From Mycolicibacterium iranicum (GTDB lineage: Bacteria; Actinomycetota; Actinomycetes; Mycobacteriales; Mycobacteriaceae): 64,000 bases of DNA. Where the stretch lies: assembly GCF_014190915.1 (NCBI RefSeq), contig NZ_JACHVU010000002.1, forward strand, positions 1 through 64,000, given 5' to 3'. A program made the translations under genes and the position numbers. Below are positions 51,403 through 60,091 of this stretch, piece by piece. The notes beneath the pieces were generated by a model, which searched no databases, was not told the origin of the DNA, and worked only from the letters and a program-made list of their open reading frames with translations. Each line of letters begins with the position of its first letter. The first letter of the stretch is position 1.

Positions 51403-52035
51403 ATGCCCACCCTGCCGATGTTCCCGCTCGAGGTGGCGATGCTGCCCGGGGAGGAACTGCCGCTGCGGATCTTCGAGCCGCGGTACTCGGCCATGGTGCA
51501 GGCCTGCCTGACGACCGACGACCCGGTGTTCGGAGTGGTGCTGATCGCCGCGGGCCGCGAGGTCGGCGGCGGCGATGCCCGCAGCGACGTCGGAGCGCTG
51601 GCGCGCATCGCCGAGTACGCCGACCTGGGTGAGGGTCGATACCGCATGAAATGCGTGATGGGAGAGCGCATCCGGGTGGTCGAATGGCTGCCCGACGATC
51701 CGTACCCGCGCGCGGTGATCGAGGTGTGGCCCGACGAGACCGGAGCGGCGGTGGACGTCGAGGCGATTCGCGACATCGAGGACCGGATGGTCGGACTGTT
51801 CGAGCGCATCGCCGCCGCGCGCGGGGCGCAGGTCAACGCCCGCGACATCGTGGCCGGCGCCGACGACTCCGGGGATGCGGCGCAGTGGTTGTACGCGTTG
51901 ACCGCCCGGCTGCCGATGGGTCAGGCCGACCGGTATGCGATTCTCGCCGCGCCGACCGTCGCCGAGCGGGTGACGGCGCTGTCCGAGGCGGTGGACACCG
52001 TCATCGCGATGGTGGAGTTCCAGCTCTCGGAGTGA
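51403..52035 (+). CDS. LON N-terminal substrate-binding-domain protein (Rv0434-like)
   Basis: Protein of 210 residues consisting of the LON/PUA-like substrate-binding domain without ATPase or protease. The hallmark LPMFPLEVAMLPGEELPLRIFEPRY lies at the start, with GRYRMKCVMGERIRVVEW following and a helical C-terminal part including YALTARLPMGQADRY. It may act as an adaptor or protein-binding factor. It follows the ligase by 3 bases and ends directly against the convergent EspC-like gene (stop codons adjacent, TGATCA). In M. tuberculosis the next gene is the Cdc48-like ATPase. Confidence 0.9.
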   Translation: MPTLPMFPLEVAMLPGEELPLRIFEPRYSAMVQACLTTDDPVFGVVLIAAGREVGGGDARSDVGALARIAEYADLGEGRYRMKCVMGERIRVVEWLPDDPYPRAVIEVWPDETGAAVDVEAIRDIEDRMVGLFERIAAARGAQVNARDIVAGADDSGDAAQWLYALTARLPMGQADRYAILAAPTVAERVTALSEAVDTVIAMVEFQLSE

Positions 52036-52326
52036 TCAGAAGATGCCGGTGAACGTGCCCGCGAGATCGACGTCGGTCACCTCGTAGGAATCGCCCGCAC
52101 CACGGACCGCCGTACCCATCGAGACCACGCCGTCCGCGATCGCCTGCACCTGCGTCGCGACATGCGCACCCACCAGTCGTGCCGCCCACTGGGTGGTGGA
52201 GCCGGGCAGTGCGTCGGCGGCGGTGGACACCTTGGTGCCGACGTCGGCGCCCGTGATCAGCGAGGCAGCGGCGTCCGCCTGCCCGGCGAACGCGCGCAGG
52301 ATGTCCGGTTCGACCATCAGCGTCAT
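52036..52326 (-). CDS. EspC-like (DUF2580) type VII secretion-associated protein
   Basis: Protein of 96 residues with the two-helix pattern of the EspC/DUF2580 family. The first helix is VEPDILRAFAGQADAAASLI, a turn follows at ADALPGSTTQW (Trp in place of the WxG turn), then a second helix. Immediately after is YEVTD, the YxxxD/E secretion signal of ESX substrates. No ESX core genes, PE/PPE partner or EccA-type ATPase are nearby, so it is an orphan substrate. ATG 52326 has TAGCGT 8 bases upstream. It is the first gene of the segment absent from the M. tuberculosis order. Confidence 0.8.
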   Translation of the reverse strand: MTLMVEPDILRAFAGQADAAASLITGADVGTKVSTAADALPGSTTQWAARLVGAHVATQVQAIADGVVSMGTAVRGAGDSYEVTDVDLAGTFTGIF

Positions 52327-52334
52327 AGGTGTCG

Positions 52335-52340
52335 ACGCTA
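52335..52340 (-). promoter_or_regulatory. -10 box of the EspC-like gene
   Basis: TAGCGT on the minus strand, 8 bases before ATG 52326. Confidence 0.5.
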
Positions 52341-52383
52341 CCGGAGGTGGGTGGCACCTCCGGGCACCAGATTCAGGGCCGCG

Positions 52384-53127
52384 TCAGAGCTTTCGGGCGT
52401 CGACGAACACGCTGTGGTCCTCAGCCGCCACCGCCCGGTGGTACCGGGTCATCAGGTCCTCGGCCGGGGTGACCGAGACCTCCCAGTGCCGAGCGCACAA
52501 CCAGCACGAGACGTCGGTGTCCGCTTCGGGAGTGGTCTCGACCGCGATCCGGCTGCCGCGCGCACTGTACAGATCGACGCGTTCCAGGAGATGGTCGGAC
52601 GTGTCCGGCTCCAGCGCCGGAAGGAGGCCCTCGGCCGCCCACGCGCTGGGATCGGTGTGGTCGAACCCGGAAGCGGTCAGGGCTTTCGTCCAGTCCGTAC
52701 CCCGGTCGACCGGCACGGGCACGTACCGCGCCGTCGGCGTCGCTCCGGTGCCGGACAGGATGCGGGACTTGAACTCCAGGATCTCGGGGCGGTCCACCTC
52801 GTAGATGACGGTGTCGTCGAGCCAGGGCAGTCTCCACGGCCGGGTGTCGAGACCCGGTGACAGCACCACGATCTGGGCGATGCCCGACGAGCTGGCGGCG
52901 AGGAAGAAGTCGTCGAACCATTTCGTGCGCGCGGCGACGTGATCGACGATCTGCTCGGACTGGGGCACCGACTCGTCGGCCGCGGAGGCGTCCAGGAGCG
53001 AGCGCACGAACGGATCGGTGAACAGGGGCGGCCGCGAGGACGCCTCGGAGGAGCGCGCCAGCGCGACGCTCAGAACCTCGGCATCGATGCCGGCACGTAC
53101 CCCGGCATCACCGTCCACGACTGTCAT
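52384..53127 (-). CDS. SAM-dependent methyltransferase, mycobacterial TIGR00027-type
   Basis: Methyltransferase-fold protein of about 247 residues. It matches the large mycobacterial family of putative SAM-dependent methyltransferases: FTDPFVRSLL, a helix with AARTKWFDDFFLAAS, then QIVVLSPGLDTRPWRLPW and VIYEVDRPEILEFKS, the modified SAM-binding motif. ATG 53127 leaves a 20-base overlap with mnhG. ATG 53160, which has an upstream AGGGACGAG, would add 11 residues and overlap by 53. Linked in translation to the Mnh operon; substrate unknown. Confidence 0.85.
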   Translation of the reverse strand: MTVVDGDAGVRAGIDAEVLSVALARSSEASSRPPLFTDPFVRSLLDASAADESVPQSEQIVDHVAARTKWFDDFFLAASSSGIAQIVVLSPGLDTRPWRLPWLDDTVIYEVDRPEILEFKSRILSGTGATPTARYVPVPVDRGTDWTKALTASGFDHTDPSAWAAEGLLPALEPDTSDHLLERVDLYSARGSRIAVETTPEADTDVSCWLCARHWEVSVTPAEDLMTRYHRAVAAEDHSVFVDARKL

Positions 53128-53476
53128 GGTCGCCGTGTTCCCGTTCGGCGGCGAATTCATGCATCTCGTCCCTGGTCAGCAGGTCGTCTCGGATGTTCTG
53201 CTCGCGGTAGGCGAGCTGGCCCACCCGGTTGGCGATCACCGGCGCGGTGATCATCGTGAACAGGCCCGTCAGGATCAGCATGCCGACGTCGACGTGACCG
53301 CTCAGCCGTACGGCGGCACCGGCCAGGACCAGCAGCAGGCCGAGCACCTGGGGCTTGGTCGCGGCATGCATCCGCGACAGGGTGTCGGGGAACCGGATGA
53401 CGCCGATGGCCGCTGTCAGTGCGAGCGCCGAACCGGCCAGGATCAGCACGCTCGCCACGATGTCGGAGACGCTCAT
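53108..53476 (-). CDS. mnhG: Na+/H+ antiporter subunit G
   Basis: Small Mrp/Mnh subunit of 122 residues with three helices in its first 75 residues. Conserved GVIRFPDTLSRMHAATKPQVLG follows the first helix, typical of MnhG/MrpG. A charged C-terminal tail (LTRDEMHEFAAEREHGDHDSRGR) is a local extension. The start overlaps mnhF (ATGA). Needed for assembly or activity of the antiporter complex. Confidence 0.95.
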   Translation of the reverse strand: MSVSDIVASVLILAGSALALTAAIGVIRFPDTLSRMHAATKPQVLGLLLVLAGAAVRLSGHVDVGMLILTGLFTMITAPVIANRVGQLAYREQNIRDDLLTRDEMHEFAAEREHGDHDSRGR

Positions 53477-53760
53477 CGTTCGGGTCCTTTGTCCGCGGGG
53501 TCCGCCACGTCGGGAACGCGGAACCTCGCCACGCTCACCGAGCCGACGAAGGTGATCAGCGCGAGCGCGGTCAGGCTGTAGGTGACCGTGGTGTCGAGGC
53601 TGAACGCCGCCCAGGTGCCGATCGCGCACATGGTCACCGCGACGAGGGTGTCGAGCGCGACGAGCCGGTCCAGGGTCGTGGGCCCGAGAAGCATCCGCAG
53701 CATGGTGACCAGGGCCGCGAGCGACAGCATGGTCCCGGCCGCGACCCAGACGTACATCAC
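53473..53760 (-). CDS. mnhF: Na+/H+ antiporter subunit F
   Basis: Subunit of 95 residues with three helices and the family sequence LRMLLGPTTLDRLVALDTL after the first helix. The start GTG 53760 overlaps the mnhE stop as GTGA. Completes the small hydrophobic subunits of the Mrp complex. Confidence 0.95.
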   Translation of the reverse strand: MMYVWVAAGTMLSLAALVTMLRMLLGPTTLDRLVALDTLVAVTMCAIGTWAAFSLDTTVTYSLTALALITFVGSVSVARFRVPDVADPADKGPER

Positions 53761-54293
53761 GACCGGACCTCCTTGTCCTGCGACGGCTTCCAGTCCGCAT
53801 CCCGTTCGAAGGACGCGACCAGCAGCCGCTCCAGCATCTGGACCTGGTGGTAGAAGCGGTTGACGGTGCGATCCGAGCCCACGTCCAGGACGTGGACGTA
53901 GACCATCCGCCGGGGCTGGTCGATCTCCAGGACGATGTTGCCCGGGGTCAGGTTCATGATGTTGACCGCCAGCGCCAGCACCAGGTCCGACTTCACGTTC
54001 AGGTGCGCCCGCAGCACGGCGGTCAGCGGAGGCTTGCCCGGCTTGACGGCCAGCGCGGCCACCTGGACCGAGGAGACCACCAGCCAGTAGGCGACCGTGG
54101 CGACGAGCCGCAGCACCGACAGCGGATGGAACCGCCCCTCGACGGGAACCGGGGGCAGCGGCAGCAACAGCGTGATGACGAGCGCGACCGCCAGGCCGGA
54201 CAGGATGTTGGCCGCAGAGATGTTGCCCCACAACAGGACCCACACCAGGATCAGCCACAGCACGATCCAGACCCGGAGCGCGTTCCTTCTCAC
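53757..54293 (-). CDS. mnhE: Na+/H+ antiporter subunit E
   Basis: Subunit of 178 residues. There are two N-terminal helix segments (about 8-48), a third near 60-80, and a cytoplasmic C-terminal domain with the conserved LAVNIMNLTPGNIVLEID and VHVLDV. The start is GTG 54293 (GTGA with mnhD). Confidence 0.94.
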   Translation of the reverse strand: MRRNALRVWIVLWLILVWVLLWGNISAANILSGLAVALVITLLLPLPPVPVEGRFHPLSVLRLVATVAYWLVVSSVQVAALAVKPGKPPLTAVLRAHLNVKSDLVLALAVNIMNLTPGNIVLEIDQPRRMVYVHVLDVGSDRTVNRFYHQVQMLERLLVASFERDADWKPSQDKEVRS

Positions 54294-55909
54294 CGCGGCT
54301 CACCTCCCAGCACCGCGCTGATGTACTGGCCGCGGTCGATCACCTCACCGGCCGCCCGGTCGCTGTAGGCGAAGATCGGGCCGGCCAGCACAGTGAGCAG
54401 AAGGCCGACGACGATCAATGCACCGGTCGGCGCCAGCATGCCCACCGGCATCCTGCCCACGTCGTCGCGGTCCTGCAGTTCGATGTCCATGCTGTCGTCG
54501 GTGTTGTCCAGCAGCGCGGTCGGCGCGGGGCCCGACAGATGTCCCTCGGGCGCGTCCGTGCGGGACCGCCAGAACGCCTTGGTCCACACCCGCGCCACCA
54601 CGTAGAGCGTCAGCAGGCTCGTCACCACGCCGCCGCCCACCAGCATCCACGCCAGCACCGACCCGGATTCGGCGCCCGCCTCCAGCAGCGCCACCTTGCC
54701 GATGAAGCCCGAGAACGGCGGAATGCCACCGAGGTTCAGCGCCGGGATGACGAAGAAGAAGGCCAGCAGCGGACTGGCCACCGCGAGGCCGCCGAGCCGC
54801 TCCAGCGTCGAGGCGCCCGCCTGCCGTTCGATGAGGCCGACGACGAGGAACAGTGTGGTCTGCACCAGGATGTGATGGGCCACGTAGTAGATCGCCCCTG
54901 ACATCCCCAGATGGTTCGACAACGCGATCCCGAAGACCATGTAGCCGATGTGGCTGACGAGGGTGAACGACAGCAGCCGCTTGATGTCGCTCTGGGCGAT
55001 GGCGCCCAGGATACCGATGATCATCGTCAGCAGGCCGGCCACCAGCAGCACGCCGTCCATCGCGCCGCCGGGGAACAGCAGCGAGTGCGCACGGATGATC
55101 GCGTACACGCCGACCTTGGTCAGCAGGCCGGCGAACACCGCGGTGACGGGCGCGGGCGCGGTCGGGTAGGAGTCGGGCAGCCAGGCCGACAGCGGGAACA
55201 CCGCCGCCTTGATGCCGAACGCGACGAGCAGCACCGCGAACAGCGCCATCCGCGTGCCCTGCGGAACGTCGTCGAGGCGCACGGCGATCTCGGCGAGATT
55301 CAGCGTCCCGGTGGTCGCGTAGACCAGCGCGATGCCGAACAGGAACACCAGCGAGGACACCATCGAGACCATCACGTAGGAGATGCCGGCACGCACCCGT
55401 TCCTTGCTGGCCCCGATCGTCAGCAGCACGAAACTCGCGGTGAGCAGGACCTCGAACCCGACGAACAGATTGAACAGGTCGCCGGCCAGGAAGGCCATGA
55501 AGACGCCCGCGGACAGCACCAGATAGGTGGGCAGGAAGATCGACACCGGCTGGCGCTCGTCACCGTCGCGGATGCCCTGCCCGATGGCGTAGAAGACCAC
55601 GGCCAGAAGCACGACCGAGGACACCACCAGCATCAGGGCCGACAGCCGGTCGACCACCAGCGTCACCCCGAGCGGCCCCATGCCCGGTTCGGTGGGGCCC
55701 CAGCCGCCGACCTGCAGCGCGATCGTCCCGTCCCGGTCGGCGAGGTAGAGCAGTGCCCCGGAGACCACGACGGCCGCCGACAGGGCGAGGACGGCGATCG
55801 AGCGCTGCAGACGCGGCCGGCGTCCGGCGAACAACGTCGCCGCGGCAGCGAGCATCGGGATCAGAACGGGCAGCGGGGTCAGCACGGACGAGAGGTGCGC
55901 GGGGATCAT
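54290..55909 (-). CDS. mnhD: Na+/H+ antiporter subunit D
   Basis: Large membrane subunit of 539 residues related to complex I proton-pumping subunits. About 14 helices are present. Landmarks are LAGDLFNLFVGFEVLLTASFVLLTIGA with a conserved Glu, KAAVFPLSAWLPDSYPTAPAPVTAVFAGLLTKVGVYAI with the key Lys, and SFTLVSHIGYMVFG. A polar stretch near 470-485 (DNTDDSMDIELQDRDD) lies between late helices. ATGA overlap with mnhC. Confidence 0.96.
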   Translation of the reverse strand: MIPAHLSSVLTPLPVLIPMLAAAATLFAGRRPRLQRSIAVLALSAAVVVSGALLYLADRDGTIALQVGGWGPTEPGMGPLGVTLVVDRLSALMLVVSSVVLLAVVFYAIGQGIRDGDERQPVSIFLPTYLVLSAGVFMAFLAGDLFNLFVGFEVLLTASFVLLTIGASKERVRAGISYVMVSMVSSLVFLFGIALVYATTGTLNLAEIAVRLDDVPQGTRMALFAVLLVAFGIKAAVFPLSAWLPDSYPTAPAPVTAVFAGLLTKVGVYAIIRAHSLLFPGGAMDGVLLVAGLLTMIIGILGAIAQSDIKRLLSFTLVSHIGYMVFGIALSNHLGMSGAIYYVAHHILVQTTLFLVVGLIERQAGASTLERLGGLAVASPLLAFFFVIPALNLGGIPPFSGFIGKVALLEAGAESGSVLAWMLVGGGVVTSLLTLYVVARVWTKAFWRSRTDAPEGHLSGPAPTALLDNTDDSMDIELQDRDDVGRMPVGMLAPTGALIVVGLLLTVLAGPIFAYSDRAAGEVIDRGQYISAVLGGEPR

Positions 55910-56373
55910 CGCGACCCCTCGTATCCGGGCAGCGCGTCGAGTTCGTCGGGCAGGTCGGTGTCGCGCGACACGTCGGGCACCAGACGGTCCTCGAGCTCGT
56001 CGGCTTCCTTGCCCGACAGCTGCGAGACCCTGATGTCCTCGGGGTCGTTGCTGACCTCCTCGATCGTGTTGATCCGGTAGGAGCGATAGGTCAGCGCCAG
56101 CACGAACGCGGCGACGCCCATCGTGATGACGATGGCCGTCAGGATCATCGCCTGGGCCAGTGGGTCGGCGGTCGTCGACTCGGTTCCGCTGGTGCGCCCC
56201 CGCACCGGAGGATTGCCCGACGGTCCGCCGGTGTTCAGGATCAGCAGGTTGATCGCGTTGCTGATCAGCAACAGCCCCAACAGCATCCGCGTCAGGTTGC
56301 GTTCCAGCAGGAGGTAGACGCCGGCGCTGGTGAGCACGCCGATGAGGATCAGCGGGACGAGGTAAGTGGTCAC
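55906..56373 (-). CDS. mnhC: Na+/H+ antiporter subunit C
   Basis: NuoK-like subunit of 155 residues with three helices. The typical LTSAGVYLLLERNLTRMLLGLLLISNAINLLIL and DPLAQAMILTAIVITMGVAAFVLAL segments are present. A long acidic cytoplasmic tail (about 110-155) is extra. The start GTG 56373 overlaps mnhA (GTGA). Confidence 0.95.
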   Translation of the reverse strand: MTTYLVPLILIGVLTSAGVYLLLERNLTRMLLGLLLISNAINLLILNTGGPSGNPPVRGRTSGTESTTADPLAQAMILTAIVITMGVAAFVLALTYRSYRINTIEEVSNDPEDIRVSQLSGKEADELEDRLVPDVSRDTDLPDELDALPGYEGSR

Positions 56374-59276
56374 GGCCGGCCCACCGCCTGCGGCCGGCTG
56401 CGCAGCTGTTCACTGAGCTCCACGTCGATACGGGCTCCGAGGCTGCGTAACACGTCGAGCACCAGGCCGACCACGATCAGGTACACCCCCAGGTCGAAGA
56501 ACAAGGCGGTGACGAACTTGACGGTCCCGAGGACGGGGACGTCGAGTTCGATCACCGCAGAGGACAGCACGGGCGCACCGAGAAGCAGTGAGGCGGCCGC
56601 GGTTCCGGCCGCCAGCGTCAGCCCCGCCCCGAGCACGTTGCCGGCGTCGAGCGGCAGGGTCTCTCCCAGCTCGTAGCGTCCACCGGCCAGATAGCGCAGC
56701 ACCAAGGCCAGGCCGGCCATCAGACCACCGGCGAATCCGCCGCCGGGGACATTGTGCCCGGCGAAGAAGAAGTAGGCCGACAGCACCATCATCACCGGGA
56801 AGATGAGGCGGGTCGCCACTTCGAGAACGAGTGAGCGGTGCCGGGGATCACGCAGCTCGCTGCCGCGCAGCCAGGTGATGTCGCCGGCGGCCGGGCTGGT
56901 GCCCGGCGACACCGGCACCTTCCCGATGTCGGGCTGGCCGGCGTCGGAAACCCTTGGGGCAGAACCGAACCGCCGACTGCGGAACACCATCGACGCCACG
57001 CCGGTGGCCGCCACCAGCAGGACGGACACCTCGCCCATCGTGTCCCAGGCGCGGATGTCGACCAGGAGGACGTTGACCGTGTTCGAGCCGTGGCCGAGCA
57101 CATAGGCGGCGTCGGGCAGCAGCTCGGCGATCGGCCGCCCGGTGCGGGCGGCCATCGCGAATGCCGCCAGAGTTGTGACCGCTGCGCCCACCGCGATCGC
57201 GAGGGCGGCACGCGGGAGGCGGTAGCGCGTGGTCTCGGCGCGGCTGGTCTCGGCAGGCAGGGTGCGCAGCACGAGGACGAACGCGACCAGCGTCAGGGTC
57301 TCGACGAGGAACTGCGTCAGCGCGAGATCCGGGGCGCCGTGGAAGGCGAAGATCGCGCCGCAGCCGTAACCGGTGACGCCCACGAGCAGGACCGCTGCCA
57401 GACGGTTGCGCATGACGACCGCGGCGAGCGCGGCCGCGACCATCAGCACCCCGACCACCACCTGCGGCGGGGACTCCCACAACTCGAAGTGGGGCCGGTC
57501 GCGCGCCCCGAGCATGAGCACACCGATCGGTAGCAGGGTGAGCGTGACGAGGATGAACGACTGGGTCTGGGGCAGCGACCCGCGCTGGGTCAGCGCGGTG
57601 ATCCGCACCGACATCACGTCGGCACCGCGCAGCACGGCGTCGTAGATGCGGTCGGCATTGCCCAGCGGGAGGAACGCGAACCGGGCCCGGCGCAACCGGC
57701 CACGCAGGACGAACACCGCGACACCCGCGGCCAGCACCAACCCCGACAGCAGCAGCGGCAGGTTCACCCCGTGCCACAGGGCGAGGTAGTAGTCGGCCTC
57801 GTACCCGCGGGGGTCGGGCACCGTGTCGCTGTAGTTGCTCAGCACCCGGTCCAGCGGTGCAGGCCACAGACCGAACAGCAGACCGGCCGCCGCCAGGATC
57901 GCGGGCGGGATCAGGAACAGCGTCTCCGGCCGGTGCATCTCGGCGACCCGGGTGCTCGGATGCGGCAGGCCCTTGCGGCCGAACGCGCCGAACACGAAAC
58001 GCAGGGTGTACACGGTGGTCAGCACCGAGCCCACCACGATGCCTGCCAGCACGAACGGCGACGCCACACCGAGATACGGGCTGTGCAGCACGGTTTCGAA
58101 ATCCGCCTCTTTGGCGATGAACCCGAAGAACGGCGGCAGCGCGGCCATGCTCGCCGCGGCCCCGCAGCCGATCAGCGCGAGCGGCTTGCTGCGGTCGGCC
58201 AGCCACGCGAGCCTGCGGATGTCGCGCGTCCCGGTGGCGTGGTCGATGATGCCGACCACCATGAACAGTGCGGCCTTGAACATCGCGTGGGCGCACAGCA
58301 TCGCCAGGCCGGCGAGCATCATCTCGCTGCCGCCGGTGCCCACCATCAGGGTGATGAAGCCGAGCTGGCTCACGGTGCCGAAGGCGAGGATCAGCTTCAG
58401 GTCGTATTCACGGATGGCACGCCAGCCCGCGAGCAGCATCGTCAGCAGCCCCAGTGTCACGACCGTCGGGCGCCACTCCGGAGAGTCGGCGAAGCCGGGG
58501 GTCATGCGGGCGATGAGGTAGACGCCCGCCTTGACCATGGCCGCAGCGTGCAGATAGGCGCTGACGGGGGTCGGCGCGGCCATCGCGCCGGGGAGCCAGA
58601 AGTGCATCGGCACGATCGCCGACTTCGACAGCGCGCCGATGAGGATCAGCACGAGCGCCACCGACGCGGCCACCCCCGCCGGCGGGTCCGCGATCAGCTC
58701 CGAGAGCAGGAATGTCCCCGCGATGTTGCCGATGACGACGATGCCGACCAGCATCGCCAGCCCGCCGAACGTCGTCACCAGCAGCGCCTGCATCGCGGCG
58801 CGCCGGCTCGTCGCCCGCTCGGCGTAGTGGCCGACGAGCAGGAAGGACAGCACGGTGGTGATCTCCCAGAACACGTAGAGCAGCAGCATGTTGTCGCTGG
58901 TGACCAGACCGAACATGGCGCCGGAGAAGGCGACGAGCTCCGCGGCGAAGCTCGGCAGCCGCTTCTCGGTGTGCCCGTCGTGATGATGGAAGTAGTCGGC
59001 GCAGTAGAAGAGCACGAGCGCGCCGATGGCCAGGACCAGCACGCTCATGATGGCGGCCAGTGCGTCGAAGCGCAGTGAGATGTCCATCGACAGGGTGGGC
59101 ACCCACGGCACGTCGACGGTGTGGGCCTGCCCCCTGGCCGGCCAGTTCAGCACCACCCAGACCAGTGACCCGAGCGGCACGAGGGCCAGCGGATAGAACG
59201 CCGTCCGACCCCACCGGTACACCAGCAGAGGTGCAAGCACAGCGGCGACTGCGTGGGCAGCGAGGATGGCGAGCAT
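56370..59276 (-). CDS. mnhA: Na+/H+ antiporter fused subunits A and B
   Basis: Core subunit of 968 residues combining MnhA and MnhB. The NuoL-like part spans about 1-520 with DNMLLLYVFWEITTVLSFLLVGH, ALSKSAIVPMHFWLPGAMAAPTPVSAYLHAAAMVKAGVYLIAR and AMFKAALFMVVGIIDH. It is followed by the MrpA C-terminal domain with HGAPDLALTQFLVETLTLVAFVLVLRTLP, and a MnhB part from about 840 with SAYFFFAGHNVPGGGFAGGLMAGLALVLRYL. The operon has no separate mnhB, which agrees with fusion. It is the first gene of mnhAB-C-D-E-F-G. Only a weak GGAG is seen near ATG 59276. Confidence 0.95.
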   Translation of the reverse strand: MLAILAAHAVAAVLAPLLVYRWGRTAFYPLALVPLGSLVWVVLNWPARGQAHTVDVPWVPTLSMDISLRFDALAAIMSVLVLAIGALVLFYCADYFHHHDGHTEKRLPSFAAELVAFSGAMFGLVTSDNMLLLYVFWEITTVLSFLLVGHYAERATSRRAAMQALLVTTFGGLAMLVGIVVIGNIAGTFLLSELIADPPAGVAASVALVLILIGALSKSAIVPMHFWLPGAMAAPTPVSAYLHAAAMVKAGVYLIARMTPGFADSPEWRPTVVTLGLLTMLLAGWRAIREYDLKLILAFGTVSQLGFITLMVGTGGSEMMLAGLAMLCAHAMFKAALFMVVGIIDHATGTRDIRRLAWLADRSKPLALIGCGAAASMAALPPFFGFIAKEADFETVLHSPYLGVASPFVLAGIVVGSVLTTVYTLRFVFGAFGRKGLPHPSTRVAEMHRPETLFLIPPAILAAAGLLFGLWPAPLDRVLSNYSDTVPDPRGYEADYYLALWHGVNLPLLLSGLVLAAGVAVFVLRGRLRRARFAFLPLGNADRIYDAVLRGADVMSVRITALTQRGSLPQTQSFILVTLTLLPIGVLMLGARDRPHFELWESPPQVVVGVLMVAAALAAVVMRNRLAAVLLVGVTGYGCGAIFAFHGAPDLALTQFLVETLTLVAFVLVLRTLPAETSRAETTRYRLPRAALAIAVGAAVTTLAAFAMAARTGRPIAELLPDAAYVLGHGSNTVNVLLVDIRAWDTMGEVSVLLVAATGVASMVFRSRRFGSAPRVSDAGQPDIGKVPVSPGTSPAAGDITWLRGSELRDPRHRSLVLEVATRLIFPVMMVLSAYFFFAGHNVPGGGFAGGLMAGLALVLRYLAGGRYELGETLPLDAGNVLGAGLTLAAGTAAASLLLGAPVLSSAVIELDVPVLGTVKFVTALFFDLGVYLIVVGLVLDVLRSLGARIDVELSEQLRSRPQAVGRP

Positions 59277-59365
59277 GGCTCCGTCTCGTCGTGGGCGGCT
59301 CGCTGTCGGGCGGCCTTGCCGTCGGGCAGGTGGACATGGAGGTGTCAGCCGTACTGACTCCGGAG

Positions 59366-60061
59366 TCACTCCAGTCTACGGGTGCCCTGCACCATCTCCC
59401 GGATCCGCTCCTCGACCCCTGAGGCGGAGACGAACAGCATCTCGTCTCCGGCGAGCAGCACGTCGTCGAGGCCCGGAACGAGCAGTCGGTTGCCGCGCAG
59501 CAGTGTCACCAGGGCACTGTCCTGGGGCATCGCGAGGTCGCGCACGCACTGCCCGACCAGGGCGCTGTCGGCCGGCAGCGTGAACTTCGCGACGTTGGTC
59601 GCGCGCTGTCCGAGGTCGCCGCGCGAGTCTCTGCCGAGCGCCATCAACCGCACCAGGTGACCGACGTCGATCGCGCCCTCGACGGCCGTCACCAGGGCCA
59701 TGGGCGTCGAGACGGCCACGTCGATGCCCCAGGCCTCGGTGAAGAGCCACTCGTTGCGCGCGTCGTTGATCCGGGCCACCACGCGGTCGATGCCGAACTC
59801 CGTCTTGGCCAGGAATGCCATCGCGAGGTTCGCCTTGTCGTCACCGGTGGCCGCGATCGCGACATCGCAGATCTGCATCTCGGCCTCCTCCAGGGAGGAC
59901 ACCTCGCAGGCGTCGGCCCACAACCACTCCGCGCCCGGGACGGTGGACGGTTCGTAGCGGGGGAACTCCTTCTCGATCAGCAGCACCTTGTGGCCGTACT
60001 CGACGAGCTCCTGGGCGACGGACCGCCCGACGGCACCCGCACCTGCTATTGCGATCCGCAT
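59366..60061 (-). CDS. TrkA/KTN-type potassium-transport regulator
   Basis: Cytosolic regulatory protein of 231 residues. The N-terminal RCK/TrkA-N Rossmann domain begins IAIAGAGAVGRSVAQELVEYGHKVLLIE (nucleotide motif GAGAVG) and contains AATGDDKANLAMAFLAK. A TrkA-C domain (about 150-225) has ALVGQCVRDLAMPQDSALVTLLRG. The ribosome binding site AGGAG lies 4 bases before ATG 60061. In M. tuberculosis such proteins come as the ceoB/ceoC pair; here a single one sits between the Mnh operon and a cation antiporter. It may gate a potassium channel or the neighbouring antiporter. Confidence 0.9.
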   Translation of the reverse strand: MRIAIAGAGAVGRSVAQELVEYGHKVLLIEKEFPRYEPSTVPGAEWLWADACEVSSLEEAEMQICDVAIAATGDDKANLAMAFLAKTEFGIDRVVARINDARNEWLFTEAWGIDVAVSTPMALVTAVEGAIDVGHLVRLMALGRDSRGDLGQRATNVAKFTLPADSALVGQCVRDLAMPQDSALVTLLRGNRLLVPGLDDVLLAGDEMLFVSASGVEERIREMVQGTRRLE

Positions 60062-60091
60062 CGAGCTCCTGTCCCTGATTTACTCACTCGC

